A DNA stretch of 64,000 nucleotides from Brevifilum sp029548365 (GTDB lineage Bacteria > Chloroflexota > Anaerolineae > Anaerolineales > Anaerolineaceae): positions 154,804 to 218,803 of the forward strand of contig DAOSSA010000002.1 of the NCBI GenBank assembly GCA_035376985.1, given 5' to 3'. The notes under the pieces are model-generated. The model was given only the letters and a program-made list of their open reading frames with translations. It was not told the DNA's origin and searched no databases. Below, piece after piece: positions 31,329 through 40,877 of this stretch; within the stretch, counting starts at the first letter, position 1; every line of letters starts with the position of its first letter. The position numbers and the translations under genes are program-made.

Positions 31329-33146
31329 TTAAGGAAAACTCAAATCCATAAGTAAGATGTACCCGATTACATTGGTTTCTTCTGTTCGGTATTCAACCAG
31401 AACACATTCCCGGTTGAGGTCATCAAAAACCCGGTTGGGCAGTGAGATCAGGGTCACCACAGCGCCCTCAGGGAGACGGCCGGTGGCGGGAAACGCTTCA
31501 TAGCAGGACTGGCGGGTGAAGAGGTTTCGCAGAACGGTTCCCGTGATGATGGGCGTGGGGGTTTGCGTGTAGAAGGGAGTTTCTGTTGGTGAGGGCTCTG
31601 GGGTGGCGGTCTCAGTGGGGGTGAGGGTGATGGTGCTGGTCGTTGTGATGCTGGCTGTCATGGTGGGGGATGGAGTGCGGGCAAGCTGCTGTGCGCGAAT
31701 AACGCCGGAGATTCCCCGCCCGCCGAACCACAACACCAGGATGATCAGGATACTCACAATGGCGCCACCGCCATAAACAGACACATAGTACCAGCGCAGG
31801 CGCCGCTTAAGCGCTAAAACTTCCGGATCATGAGGGAAACGCTTGCGGATAGCTTTACTGATCAGATAGGCGTTACGAGGAAAGAGCCGGTTTTCTTGAT
31901 GGACTGATTTTCCAGCGTGGTCAAGGCTATTTTCCAGGTTTTCCAGTTCAGCCAGGGCATCCTGGATGTCAGCTTGCAGGTGTCGGTGATTGGGGTGGTC
32001 CGGTTGGAGTACCTGCAAGACCTCCAGGCCCTGTTCGGATTCTGCATAAGCATCTTTGGCTGCTTCAAGGGTGCTGGCAGATTCTGCCAGACGAATCTGC
32101 CGGTGGATATCTTCCAGCAGAGAAGCAAGCGCGTTTGGAAGGATCACCTCCAGCCGATTGCGAAGCCGCGAGATGCGGGGAATGTCTCCGTATTTGATAG
32201 ACAGGCGATCCAATTTTTGGCGAGCTTCGGCTAATTTTTCGGGTGAGATTGATCCGCTCAGGTGGACCACATCTCCAATTTCATCGAGCGTGGCAAGGTC
32301 GTTTCGAATTTCAACCGCTTTATCGATGTATTCAGGCAGCGCGACTGCACTGGCAGCGGCCTGAATTTTGGAGAGTCCCCCCTGAAGGTCCCCCTGGTCC
32401 AGCAGCAACTGGCCTTCCTGGTAGACTTCATGGGCTTGCATCTGGTTTTCCAGGTCCTGGCGGAGCTCTTCGCCTTCCCTCCAGCGGTTGATGCCGGCCT
32501 CTTTCAGGCTGGAAAAAGCCTCGTCCAGGTAACCCAGTGCGGTCTGATAGCGAAAAACCCGGGCAGCAGATTGGGCTTTACCAAAGGCTTTTCCAGCCTC
32601 AGGGGGCAGGGCGACAGAGGGGATATTCCCGGAACGCAAGAATTCTTCTGCTTCATCGCGATGTTCCTGGGCGCGCGACCAGGAAGGTTCGATCACCAGA
32701 ACTTTTTCATACAAGGGAATCGCCTTCTGGTAATTGCCGCCGTAGAAGGCTTCCTCTGCTGAATCCATCAGAGCTTCAGCTTCGGGGTCATGGCTGGAGG
32801 TGAGAAATTTCCGGAGTGGATCGTAAACATCGTCTTCGCCCATCTGGGGGGAGATGCTGGGCGTATCACCTTCCAGCGGAATGCTGTCCTGTGGTTTTTG
32901 CTCGAAAACATTGGATGCAGCCTGGGTTTGTGAATCTGCCAGGCGCCGAGAACGCTCGCGGCGAACTTCTCGCAACAAGCGGTTAGCATGTTCTAATTCT
33001 GAGTAATCGATCGGCGCAGAAACCCGCTCTGTAGCCAGCGCTTCAAGATAGGCGCTGAGCGCATTTTCAACCTCCAGTAAGGCCTGGTCTGAAGGACGGT
33101 CCTGGCTGAGGACTTCTTTTGCTGTGATGATCAGATCCGTTAACAT
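31329..33146 (-). CDS. TPR/coiled-coil membrane protein with Thr-rich linker and SH3-like tail
   Basis: The 605 residues run from a long cytoplasmic helical region (about 1-430), with TPR-like units such as AEEAFYGGNYQKAIPLYEKVLVIEP, to one transmembrane segment (about 455-475, VSILIILVLWF). Then comes a Thr/Pro-rich linker (about 490-540: TASITTTSTITLTPTETATP) and a C-terminal domain of about 65 residues with an SH3b-like pattern (GRLPEGAVVTLIS, VLVEYRTEETNVIGYIL). AAAGGA is 5 nt before the ATG. It is the last gene of the kinase operon, 25 nt after the smaller kinase. It may anchor or sense for the two kinase-like proteins; that is inference. Confidence 0.65.
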   Translation of the reverse strand: MLTDLIITAKEVLSQDRPSDQALLEVENALSAYLEALATERVSAPIDYSELEHANRLLREVRRERSRRLADSQTQAASNVFEQKPQDSIPLEGDTPSISPQMGEDDVYDPLRKFLTSSHDPEAEALMDSAEEAFYGGNYQKAIPLYEKVLVIEPSWSRAQEHRDEAEEFLRSGNIPSVALPPEAGKAFGKAQSAARVFRYQTALGYLDEAFSSLKEAGINRWREGEELRQDLENQMQAHEVYQEGQLLLDQGDLQGGLSKIQAAASAVALPEYIDKAVEIRNDLATLDEIGDVVHLSGSISPEKLAEARQKLDRLSIKYGDIPRISRLRNRLEVILPNALASLLEDIHRQIRLAESASTLEAAKDAYAESEQGLEVLQVLQPDHPNHRHLQADIQDALAELENLENSLDHAGKSVHQENRLFPRNAYLISKAIRKRFPHDPEVLALKRRLRWYYVSVYGGGAIVSILIILVLWFGGRGISGVIRAQQLARTPSPTMTASITTTSTITLTPTETATPEPSPTETPFYTQTPTPIITGTVLRNLFTRQSCYEAFPATGRLPEGAVVTLISLPNRVFDDLNRECVLVEYRTEETNVIGYILLMDLSFP

Positions 33147-33171
33147 GAAGTTCCTTTCTCAAAGGATTGTT

Positions 33172-34188
33172 TCAAGCCTGTGATTGACGTTCTACCAGAA
33201 GGGTGTGCAGATCGTGCCCTAAAGCCTGCGCCGTAGGATATTCACCCTGGATGGCTTTGCCCAGCAGCGCCAGCTCATCCTCGGTCAACCGTTTTTGATC
33301 GTCATAGGTCCATACCGGTTCATATTGATGCGGGGAATTTTGGATTTCCTCGGGTTTGTTGGCTCCAACCTTGACTGATCCCGGCGCCTGGCGTCCGGTC
33401 AGCAGGTGATGCAGGGCACGGGCACTGAACTGGAGAATATCAAATTCAAAGACCTCGTGGTTGTTTTCATCGGCAACCAGACGACCAATGTTCCAATCCA
33501 GGGCGAAGACCTGCTGGCGAGGGTCATTCCAGTAATAGTGTAAAACCTTGTGATCCAGGTAGACGATGCCCCGTTCGTGAGCAGCCTGGATGATCTGGCA
33601 AATTTGATATGAAGCCTGGAGCGCCTGGCTGACCGGGAAGGTGCGGTGGAATTCGCCGCGTGTATAACCAGCATCACAGCGCAGGTAGAGGTTGTCCTCC
33701 CAGCGGCGTGGTAAGACGATAAAGGTCAACCATCCAGCGGATACCCGGGTATCCAGGTGTGAAAGGAAGTCGTCAGTCTCTTCCGGAGTGTAAAGATCCA
33801 ATGTGCCTTGAAGCTGAAGAGCCGAGCCCCGGTTTTTAAGCGATGTGGTCAGCGGGGCGATCTCTTCCGGCCAGGTTCCGCCTTCCACTTTCAGAAAACC
33901 CAATGCTAACATGGGTGTGATGCCCGGCACATCTCGCATGAGATCTAAAATGCGGACTTCATTTCGAAATAAGGGCAGGGCATATTGAAGTTTATCCGGG
34001 CGCATGACCTTGATGGCGGGATAATCGGCATAATCACCGGCGAAGGGGTCATATTCTAAAAGGAAAACCCGGGCTGATGAACCGGCTGCTTCAGGGACTG
34101 CAAAATCGCGCAGCCCGGCAGACAGCCAGGTATCCAGCGGTTCGGTTAATTTAATCGGATGATCGGGCCCAAACGTATTGGTTTCCAT
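33172..34188 (-). CDS. Atypical protein-kinase-like protein, small
   Basis: The 338 residues carry kinase landmarks: beta3 Lys60 in AIKVM, alphaC Glu77 in FRNEVRIL, catalytic-loop Asp212 and Lys214 in YLDHKVLHYYW, and an Asp231 in ALDWNIG at the DFG position. The Asn of the usual DxKxxN is His217, and DFG reads DWN. The glycine loop is not obvious. The same His replacement and DW motif occur in the larger neighbour, so the two define a local kinase type. The ATG at 34188 follows the larger kinase gene's stop by 32 nt. Targets are unknown. Confidence 0.65.
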   Translation of the reverse strand: METNTFGPDHPIKLTEPLDTWLSAGLRDFAVPEAAGSSARVFLLEYDPFAGDYADYPAIKVMRPDKLQYALPLFRNEVRILDLMRDVPGITPMLALGFLKVEGGTWPEEIAPLTTSLKNRGSALQLQGTLDLYTPEETDDFLSHLDTRVSAGWLTFIVLPRRWEDNLYLRCDAGYTRGEFHRTFPVSQALQASYQICQIIQAAHERGIVYLDHKVLHYYWNDPRQQVFALDWNIGRLVADENNHEVFEFDILQFSARALHHLLTGRQAPGSVKVGANKPEEIQNSPHQYEPVWTYDDQKRLTEDELALLGKAIQGEYPTAQALGHDLHTLLVERQSQA

Positions 34189-34220
34189 AGTGCTTCATAA
34201 TCCTACATAGAAAAGGTACT

Positions 34221-37022
34221 TTATGCAAATGTTGATTTTACCAGCCAGGCATAAAATGGGTGATCCTCTGCCAATACGGCAATTAATGCGTGGCGAGCTT
34301 CGGCGGTGGCAGCATCTGCAATTTGATCGAAGGCGACCTGATAACCGGTAAACCTTTGGCAATCAGGATCGGTGATCAGCTCAGCTTCGAGGGAAGCCAG
34401 GTGATAAAGAATGTTTTTGATGTTCTTTTTTTGTAACTCGATGCTAACCGGGCCGTCGTCTGCAAACAGAGAAAAGTTGAGCTTTGCCTGGTAGTTGTGA
34501 TGGGCTGCACGCATTAAACAATTTGATATTTGGCGTATCTTATCGAGCTGGCTCAGGTAAACCAGGCGCTCAACCGGGTCTGATGAATATTCCAGAGTAA
34601 CACGCCAATCAAGAAAACTTGAGCGAGCGGATTCGATATTGGCTTCAAGCGCTTCGAGCAGATTGACAAAAATGCCGGAGCTGTAAACCTGGTCCCACAC
34701 TTTTTTAAGTACCTGGCAGCTTTGATAAATATTAGAAAGTGTGAGAGCATCCGAATCCGTTGGGTAAGGCTTGATTTCAGCCATGGATGTAAAGGCGTGA
34801 ATCGCTTCTAAAACAGGGATAATTGTCTGCTGCCAGCGCAGTGTCACCTGGCGTGCCTGTGAGGCGAGGAGCCACCCCTGGCGTTCAAAGGGTTCCAGGC
34901 ACTGGCTGCCTTCAGAGAGGTTTTGTTCAGTGAGACATTGTCGCCATTTATTTAGCGCTTGCAGGGCATTGTTGACCTCCAGTAATGCTTCGGGAATTGA
35001 CCACAGGTATACTGACCGATCCTTTGCGGGGAAGGCGTTCAAAGAGAAGACTTGTTGAAATTGATCGAGCAACCGCTGACACAGGGGATAGATTGACGGG
35101 GCTTGCGCCTGGATCGCATGCAAGCAGGTATCCATCCCTTGCCAGTTTTTCAGGCTCGTTAGGAACCTGGTCAACAGTGTGTTCAGAACACTGTTTTCGA
35201 CCTCTGGCGGGCTGAAATCAGCGCTGCGAATGTCGGCATATTGCAGCAACCAAGGACAATAAACGGTCACGACTTCTTTATGACTTGAGATGAGTGCTCC
35301 CTGTAAAATGGCGTTGAGCGAATCGTTCAGGGCAGAAAGCCAGGGGGTTGGACCCAATACACGTTCAACGGCAGGGCGAGTGGCGAACATTTCATCTAAA
35401 AATTCCTGCACACTGTTCGGGGTTTGCGGACCTTCGTACAGGTATTTAAGCCAATCCTTCAGGCTATCAACCTGATCGTCAAGTGGAATGACGCTCCAAC
35501 GGTCCGGGTCCCAACTGAACAGGTGTTGTAAGGCTTTGGACAGGTCCTCCCAATTTGCTTCTCGCCAGGCATTGATCAGTTCCCGAAGGGCCTCTTCACC
35601 CAGTGCATAACTCTGCCTGGCTTCAGATAATAACCGACCTGGAAGATCGGGATTGTTGCGCACCATCTCCAGAAACTTATCGTCAAATGGGTTGACGCCC
35701 GCCTTATCGTCCGTGACCCGCCATCCGACCAGAATCGGCTCTAACTGGTCGAGCAGGTCCTGTTTGCGGCTTTCTTTTGCCCAGGTATGCAGCGCCCGAC
35801 AGGCCTGGTATGGGGAGATAAACTGGGTTTGAAGGGCTTCCTGGCGCATTACCGGAATCAACGCATCCCACCAGATAGGCACCGGGTTCTGCCTGGCGAT
35901 TGTCCCTGCTGTCCACAATGTATGCTGCCACCTGGCGTTCAGAGTGTGCTTGACCAGGTCAGGAAAGGCTGAGTGGGTGAGGATGTCGATATGGCGGCAG
36001 TATTCGCGCAGCAAATGCCAGGGAAGGTCGAGTGAGTCGCCGAAGATCTCCCACACCAGGGCTGTGACACTGACCGTGGTTTGAGAACTTTTTTCTTCCC
36101 CCAGGCTGTTTTCAACCAGTGACTGGCTGTACTGGAGGATTTCCTCACGCTCCCAGGGTGCACCCGTCATTTCGAGTATTTGAAGATATTCTCGGATCTT
36201 TCGCAAGCCTTCGAGGGCGGGTTTATTGTTAAGGATCACTCGAATGAGCGATTGGTACTCCATCACCTGCAGGGCGACCACCTGCTGTTGATAGGAAATC
36301 CGCCTGGCAAGCGTGGAAACCAGGGAAGCATCAAGGGTTTTGTTGTGAAATTCGTCCCAACCGAGGTCTTCAAACAGGTCAGGGGCGGTGCTTTGGAGAA
36401 AACTGCCCAGGGCTTCCACCATCTGTTGATAATCCTGCCAGCGGGGGTGTGTCCTGAGGTGCTGGTCGTCAAGGAAGATCGCATTACCCCAATCAATCAC
36501 GCTGACTGACTCGCTTGGGTTATCCCAGTAGATGTGTTCCAGCTTAACGTCATTCCACAACACGCCAGCTTGATGAGCTCCGGAAAACATGTCAAACAGG
36601 GCGTCTAAAACCGTGATAATCACCCGCCGAGGAAAGGGCTTCCCGGCCTTGTGAGCCTTTGTGAGCATTGTGGTCAGAGCTTCGCCGGAAGCGGTTTCAC
36701 TGACCATAAAATAATTGGCAGTGCCCCTGGTGTACTCGGGCGCCTGGTCTAACAAGCGGGGAGGATGGGCTTTTCCGCCTGGAAGGCCGTCCAGAAGGAT
36801 AAGAGCCTGTGCCTCCTGTGCAATCTGGACGGCCTGGCGCTGGATGGTTCCGGCAGTCGCCACCCTGGCGGGTTTTTTCAACACACCGCTCAGTTCGGGA
36901 TGCTCAAGGCACACCACGGCATACACTTCACCAGCGTCACCGCTGCCAATCGGGCGATCACCGATCTGCCAGGTATATAAGCTCCCCTGAACCGTACTTG
37001 CCAAATTATCTCCAAAAGGCAT
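34221..37022 (-). CDS. Large atypical protein-kinase-like protein with long helical C-terminus
   Basis: The 933 residues start with a kinase-like domain (about 15-215): glycine loop IGSGDAGEVY (25-34), Lys49/50 in GVLKKP, Glu70, catalytic loop WNDVKLEHIYW with Asp158, Lys160 and His163 in place of Asn, and DWG (177-179) for DFG. The following 700 residues are mostly helical and leucine- and tryptophan-rich, with no domain I recognise; they may be a scaffold or sensor. It is the first gene of the three-gene leftward operon. The frame's ATG at 37022 begins MPFGDNLAST; a divergent HAD gene starts 300 nt away. The kinase fold call is reasonable, activity is unproven. Confidence 0.6.
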   Translation of the reverse strand: MPFGDNLASTVQGSLYTWQIGDRPIGSGDAGEVYAVVCLEHPELSGVLKKPARVATAGTIQRQAVQIAQEAQALILLDGLPGGKAHPPRLLDQAPEYTRGTANYFMVSETASGEALTTMLTKAHKAGKPFPRRVIITVLDALFDMFSGAHQAGVLWNDVKLEHIYWDNPSESVSVIDWGNAIFLDDQHLRTHPRWQDYQQMVEALGSFLQSTAPDLFEDLGWDEFHNKTLDASLVSTLARRISYQQQVVALQVMEYQSLIRVILNNKPALEGLRKIREYLQILEMTGAPWEREEILQYSQSLVENSLGEEKSSQTTVSVTALVWEIFGDSLDLPWHLLREYCRHIDILTHSAFPDLVKHTLNARWQHTLWTAGTIARQNPVPIWWDALIPVMRQEALQTQFISPYQACRALHTWAKESRKQDLLDQLEPILVGWRVTDDKAGVNPFDDKFLEMVRNNPDLPGRLLSEARQSYALGEEALRELINAWREANWEDLSKALQHLFSWDPDRWSVIPLDDQVDSLKDWLKYLYEGPQTPNSVQEFLDEMFATRPAVERVLGPTPWLSALNDSLNAILQGALISSHKEVVTVYCPWLLQYADIRSADFSPPEVENSVLNTLLTRFLTSLKNWQGMDTCLHAIQAQAPSIYPLCQRLLDQFQQVFSLNAFPAKDRSVYLWSIPEALLEVNNALQALNKWRQCLTEQNLSEGSQCLEPFERQGWLLASQARQVTLRWQQTIIPVLEAIHAFTSMAEIKPYPTDSDALTLSNIYQSCQVLKKVWDQVYSSGIFVNLLEALEANIESARSSFLDWRVTLEYSSDPVERLVYLSQLDKIRQISNCLMRAAHHNYQAKLNFSLFADDGPVSIELQKKNIKNILYHLASLEAELITDPDCQRFTGYQVAFDQIADAATAEARHALIAVLAEDHPFYAWLVKSTFA

Positions 37023-37320
37023 TCATTAACCTGCACACCATTTTACCTGTGAAGGACATAAATCAAAAGGATGATCACATGAGGCATGAGAACCATGGAT
37101 TAACCCGAGTTTCAGCTTGCATTTACCCCCGGAAGTCTTTTCCCGCAGGCAGAGAATTAATACTATATTAATATCCTTCTGATGGTTATCTCAATCTTGG
37201 CGTAGCATCAAGATTTGAGTTGTTAGTGCCCATTTGATGATATGATTGGATGTGATTTTAAATTAAGGAACGTTTCGGTTATTTAAAATAATTTTGAAAA
37301 GGGTTAATGAACGCAACAAA

Positions 37321-37986
37321 ATGACGATTGAAGCTGTAATTTTTGATTTGGATGATTTGATGATTGATAGTGAGCGATTTCACTTTGATGCCCTGAAACG
37401 GTTGATGAAAAAATATGGCAAAAGCGCTCCCGAAGACTGGTTTGCCCCGATGATCGGTCTGGACAACTACGAGTGTGCTGAATTTGTGATCAGAAATGCT
37501 CACCTGCCGCTGAGCGTTGACGCGTATCTTAATCAGACACTTGAGAACCTGATTGAATTATTGCCGCAGATGGTCAAACCTAATCCTGGCTTATTAGAAT
37601 TGATTGACATGTTGACGGGCTCTGGTATTAAGTTAGGTGTGGCTTCGAACAGCTTTAAAAAGTACGTGACGCTGGCGCTGGAATCCCTGGATGTCATTGA
37701 TTCTTTTGCCTGTGTCATCACTGCTGAAGATGTTGAGCAGGGCAAACCAGCGCCGGATATTTATTTACTGGCTGCTCAATGCCTGGAGGCAGACCCTGAA
37801 AACTGCCTGGCGCTGGAGGATTCGCCCGTAGGAATGATTGCTGCATTGAGCGCCGGCATGTTCTGTGCGGTGATTCCAAACCAGCACATCAAAGGTGCGA
37901 ACTTCTCGGATGCGACACATATTTTCTCGTCACTGGTGGAATTAACGCAGGCTTTGCCTGATATATTATCTCATAATCAGCAATGA
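37321..37986 (+). CDS. HAD-superfamily hydrolase (beta-phosphoglucomutase-like subfamily)
   Basis: The 221 residues have complete HAD motifs: VIFDLDDLMIDSE with Asp nucleophile and Asp+2, a cap domain after residue 20, VASNSFKK (motif II), QGKPAPDIYL (Lys, motif III) and ALEDSPVG (motif IV). This is subfamily I of phosphatases and mutases such as PgmB and YniC. Unlike the HAD domains at 9409-14257, all catalytic residues are kept. A TTG at 37294 would extend the protein, but MTIEAVIFD is the usual beginning. It is a single gene divergent from the kinase operon. Confidence 0.8.
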   Translation: MTIEAVIFDLDDLMIDSERFHFDALKRLMKKYGKSAPEDWFAPMIGLDNYECAEFVIRNAHLPLSVDAYLNQTLENLIELLPQMVKPNPGLLELIDMLTGSGIKLGVASNSFKKYVTLALESLDVIDSFACVITAEDVEQGKPAPDIYLLAAQCLEADPENCLALEDSPVGMIAALSAGMFCAVIPNQHIKGANFSDATHIFSSLVELTQALPDILSHNQQ

Positions 37987-38088
37987 ATTTTGCCTTGAGT
38001 GATCTTTACGGCTTGGAGCAGGCATCCGAAAACCGAATTATCCTGGGGGTGTGATAAAGACTTGATCAATTCCAATGGAGAAAGTGCG

Positions 38089-38667
38089 TCACCCAAAAAA
38101 CTGTAATGCTTTGCGCAAGCGTGTTTCTGCATCTGCATGTTGATCTTCTTTGGACAGGGATTGCAGGGCTGTTTGGGCTTCTACAACAGAATAGCCCAGG
38201 GCGGTGAGGGCTTCCAAAATCTCGGCATCGATCTCATCCATCCTGGAGACTGCTTCGAGGGGTTCCAGCGGCTGGATCTTGCCCTGCAGGTCCAGGATGA
38301 TCTTTTGGGCGGTCTTTTTCCCGATGCCCGGCACTTTGGCAAAGATTTCGGGCAGATCCGCAGTGATCGCACGGCGGATGGTATCCGGGGAAAGGGCTGA
38401 AAGGGTTGCCATGGCAATTCTAGGCCCGATGCCGCTGACGCCAATCAGGTGGACGAACAGTTCACGCTCTTCGAGGGTTTCAAAGCCGTACAGTGCAAGC
38501 TGATCTTCCCTGACGACCAGGAACGTGTGAAAAGCCCGTTTCATGCCGGGATGGCAGGCGATGCAGGTCGCTTCAGTCAGGTTGACGAGCAATCCAACGC
38601 CGCCCACATTGACAACGACCTGCCTTTCCAGGACATGGGTAATCTCTCCGCTAATGCTGGCTATCAT
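38089..38667 (-). CDS. ruvA: Holliday junction DNA helicase subunit RuvA
   Basis: RuvA binds four-way junctions and loads the RuvB motor. The 192 residues have the OB domain (MIASISGEITHVLERQVVVNVGGVG, in part), two helix-hairpin-helix motifs (LIGVSGIGPRIA and FAKVPGIGKKTAQKII) and a C-terminal RuvB-binding domain (EALTALGYSVVEAQTAL). Its ATG overlaps the end of the methyltransferase gene by 4 nt. It closes the yebC-ruvC-trmH-ruvA operon. ruvB is not in the window. Confidence 0.93.
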   Translation of the reverse strand: MIASISGEITHVLERQVVVNVGGVGLLVNLTEATCIACHPGMKRAFHTFLVVREDQLALYGFETLEERELFVHLIGVSGIGPRIAMATLSALSPDTIRRAITADLPEIFAKVPGIGKKTAQKIILDLQGKIQPLEPLEAVSRMDEIDAEILEALTALGYSVVEAQTALQSLSKEDQHADAETRLRKALQFFG

Positions 38668-39476
38668 GGTTCTATTGTATCAAGTTTTTTGGATTGGTTG
38701 TAAATTTCATACAGAACAATCCCGGTGGCGACCGACAAATTAAGCGAATCAGCCCGGCCCTGCATGGGAATGCGCACAAGCGCATCGCAAGCGGCAATCG
38801 CCTCGGCGGGCAGGCCATGCCGCTCACTGCCCATCAATAACGCCAGGGGACGCGGGTAGGAGATGCCCTGGTAATCGGTACAGGCCTTATCCGAGGTGCC
38901 GATCAGCGCAACCGGGTTCCCGGCTCGCCAGTTGAGGAGTGATTCCCAATCGGACGCCACCAATTTGAGCGAAAAGATTGAACCCATGCTGGCCTTGACT
39001 GCGGTGGGGTCGTGGGGATCTGCGCAGGCGCCCAGCAGGATGATGCCCTGGCAGCCGGTGGCATCGGCTGTGCGCATGATGGTTCCCAGGTTACCGGGGT
39101 CAGCGATCCGGTCGAGGGCAACCCACACAGCGGTGCTGCTGATCGGTAACGCATCCAGAGCATGCCAGCGCTGGCGAACAACGGCGCCAATCCCCTGGGG
39201 GCCGTCTTTATGGGCGATTCTTTCGAAGACCTCACTGCTGACGGTGATTGTTTCAACCGCCTGAACCGCAGGGTGTGCCAGGAGAGATTGACCGAATGCG
39301 CTGATCAATAATTGCGGGGCAACCACGAGGGTTTCAATCGGCGCACCGGTCTGGATTGCTTCGCCCACGGTGCGTAAGCCCTCGATGAAAAATAAACCCG
39401 TCCCCTGGCGGGCTTTTTTCTCCTCAAGCTTTCGAATTGCTTTGATTTTGGGGTTGGAAAAGCTGGTGATCATCAT
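38664..39476 (-). CDS. TrmH/SpoU-family RNA 2'-O-methyltransferase
   Basis: The 270 residues match the SPOUT class: an N-terminal L30e-like substrate-binding domain (SNPKIKAIRKLEEKKARQ, LFFIEGLRTVGEAI) and the knotted methyltransferase domain with motif 1 DRIADPGNLGTIMRTADA, motif 2 LLMGSERHGL and motif 3 RIPMQGRADSLNLSVATGI. These enzymes methylate ribose in rRNA or tRNA. The start overlaps the ruvC stop. Its position inside the ruvC/ruvA operon is operon sharing, not evidence of a recombination role. RlmB-like or TsnR-like, target unknown. Confidence 0.88.
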   Translation of the reverse strand: MMITSFSNPKIKAIRKLEEKKARQGTGLFFIEGLRTVGEAIQTGAPIETLVVAPQLLISAFGQSLLAHPAVQAVETITVSSEVFERIAHKDGPQGIGAVVRQRWHALDALPISSTAVWVALDRIADPGNLGTIMRTADATGCQGIILLGACADPHDPTAVKASMGSIFSLKLVASDWESLLNWRAGNPVALIGTSDKACTDYQGISYPRPLALLMGSERHGLPAEAIAACDALVRIPMQGRADSLNLSVATGIVLYEIYNQSKKLDTIEP

Positions 39477-39979
39477 TCCTGTTGTGAGCGCTGAACGGCA
39501 TCATTAAACGCCTGGTGGTGCAAGTGACAGATGGCGATGGCCAGGGCGTCAGCGGCGTCATCCGGCCTGGGTAAATCATCCAGGTTGAGCAGGGTCTGAA
39601 CCATGTGTTGAACCTGGTTTTTAGTGGCGTTACCATAACCGCATACGGTTTGCTTCACTTCGTTCGGGTTGTATTCAAAGATGGGCACACCCGCCTGCGC
39701 AAGCGACAACAGGACGACACCGCGCGCTTGCCCGACAGCGAGGGCTGTTTTGACGTTCTTCTGGAAATAGAGCTTTTCCACCGCGCTGGTTTGAGGTTGG
39801 TGGCGTTGAATTAACGCGGTCAGTTCGGCATGCAGGGTTTTGAGTCGATCCGCGTCTGCCTGACCTGGAGGGGTGGAGATGATACCAAATTCAATGCATT
39901 GATACTGAGACTGAGCGTCAGCCTGGATGAGTCCATAGCCGGTGGTGGCTAGCCCGGGATCAATGCCAAGGATGCGCAT
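39473..39979 (-). CDS. ruvC: Crossover junction endodeoxyribonuclease RuvC
   Basis: RuvC resolves Holliday junctions. The 168 residues show the RNase H-like acidic set: Asp7 in LGIDPGLATTGYG, Glu in SAVEKLYFQKN, and the C-terminal PDDAADALAIAICH pair. YNPNEVKQTVCGYGNATKNQV is the family DNA-binding stretch. It lies 6 nt after the yebC stop, the classical bacterial order. Confidence 0.94.
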   Translation of the reverse strand: MRILGIDPGLATTGYGLIQADAQSQYQCIEFGIISTPPGQADADRLKTLHAELTALIQRHQPQTSAVEKLYFQKNVKTALAVGQARGVVLLSLAQAGVPIFEYNPNEVKQTVCGYGNATKNQVQHMVQTLLNLDDLPRPDDAADALAIAICHLHHQAFNDAVQRSQQE

Positions 39980-39985
39980 CGTAGA

Positions 39986-40741
39986 CTATTCGTTTTCAAG
40001 GATCTGGATTGCTTCTGCGCTGATGTCCAGGTTGGCATACACGTTTTGCACATCATCCAGGTCTTCGATAGCCTCGATCGCTTTCATCACCTTGATGGTC
40101 GCTTCAACATCCAGGGAGACCTCCTGTTTGGGGACGTAACGAACTCCAGATTCCTCGGGCGTGATGTCTGCTTTTGTGAGTTGATCAGCAATGGATTTAA
40201 AAGCGTTGGGCGCAGCATAGATCTCGATCAGCTCGTCATCATGCTGGATATCATCTGCGCCGGCTTCGACTGCCAGCTCGAAAATGGCATCAAGATCATG
40301 CTCTTCGCTGAGCAGGGCAAAATAACTCATGCGATCAAATTGCCAGCCGACCGATCCCGGGTCTCCCAGGCCGCCGCCCGCGCGATTAAGGGCATGCCGA
40401 AGTTCAGCGACCGTGCGGTTGCGGTTTTCGGTCACACACTCGATCATCAAAGCGATTCCATTGGGCGCAAAACCCTCATAGAGGATCTCTTCAAAATTAG
40501 CGCCGTCTTTATCTTCACCTGTGCCGCGCTTAATGGCGCGATCGATGCTTTCCTTGGGCATGTTGGCAGCTTTTGCTTTTTCAATCGCCAAGCCCAAGCG
40601 CACATTCATGTTGGGGTCGCCGCCGCCCTCGCGCGCGGCAATCACAATTTCGCGGGCAACCCGGGTGAATATCTTACCTTTCTTTGCATCTGCTGCGCTC
40701 TTCTTGCGTTTAATGGTCGACCAGTGTGAATGCCCAGACAT
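39986..40741 (-). CDS. yebC: YebC/PmpR-family regulatory or translation factor
   Basis: The 251 residues are typical for the family: start MSGHSHWSTIKRKKSAADAK, then GGGDPNMNVRLGLAIEKAKA and NRTVAELRHALNRAGG. YebC proteins were described as transcription regulators and, more recently, as factors that help ribosomes at difficult sequences. AGGAGGT lies 8-9 nt before the ATG. It leads the ruv operon, with a promoter at 40799-40826. Confidence 0.93.
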   Translation of the reverse strand: MSGHSHWSTIKRKKSAADAKKGKIFTRVAREIVIAAREGGGDPNMNVRLGLAIEKAKAANMPKESIDRAIKRGTGEDKDGANFEEILYEGFAPNGIALMIECVTENRNRTVAELRHALNRAGGGLGDPGSVGWQFDRMSYFALLSEEHDLDAIFELAVEAGADDIQHDDELIEIYAAPNAFKSIADQLTKADITPEESGVRYVPKQEVSLDVEATIKVMKAIEAIEDLDDVQNVYANLDISAEAIQILENE

Positions 40742-40798
40742 AATTACGACCTCCTGACAATAATAAAAACCTTCATATAAAAAATAAACATCGACAGA

Positions 40799-40826
40799 AT
40801 TATATCATACCAGACCTTGACGTGAA
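40799..40826 (-). promoter_or_regulatory. Promoter of the yebC-ruvC operon
   Basis: On the minus strand, TATAAT (40799-40804) is preceded at 16 nt by TTCACG (40821-40826). It lies about 58 nt upstream of the yebC ATG. The -10 is perfect, the -35 is moderate. Confidence 0.5.
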
Positions 40827-40877
40827 GATAAAAATTTTTCTTATGTGCGGATTGAGGTAGTCATCATTGAAAATTTG

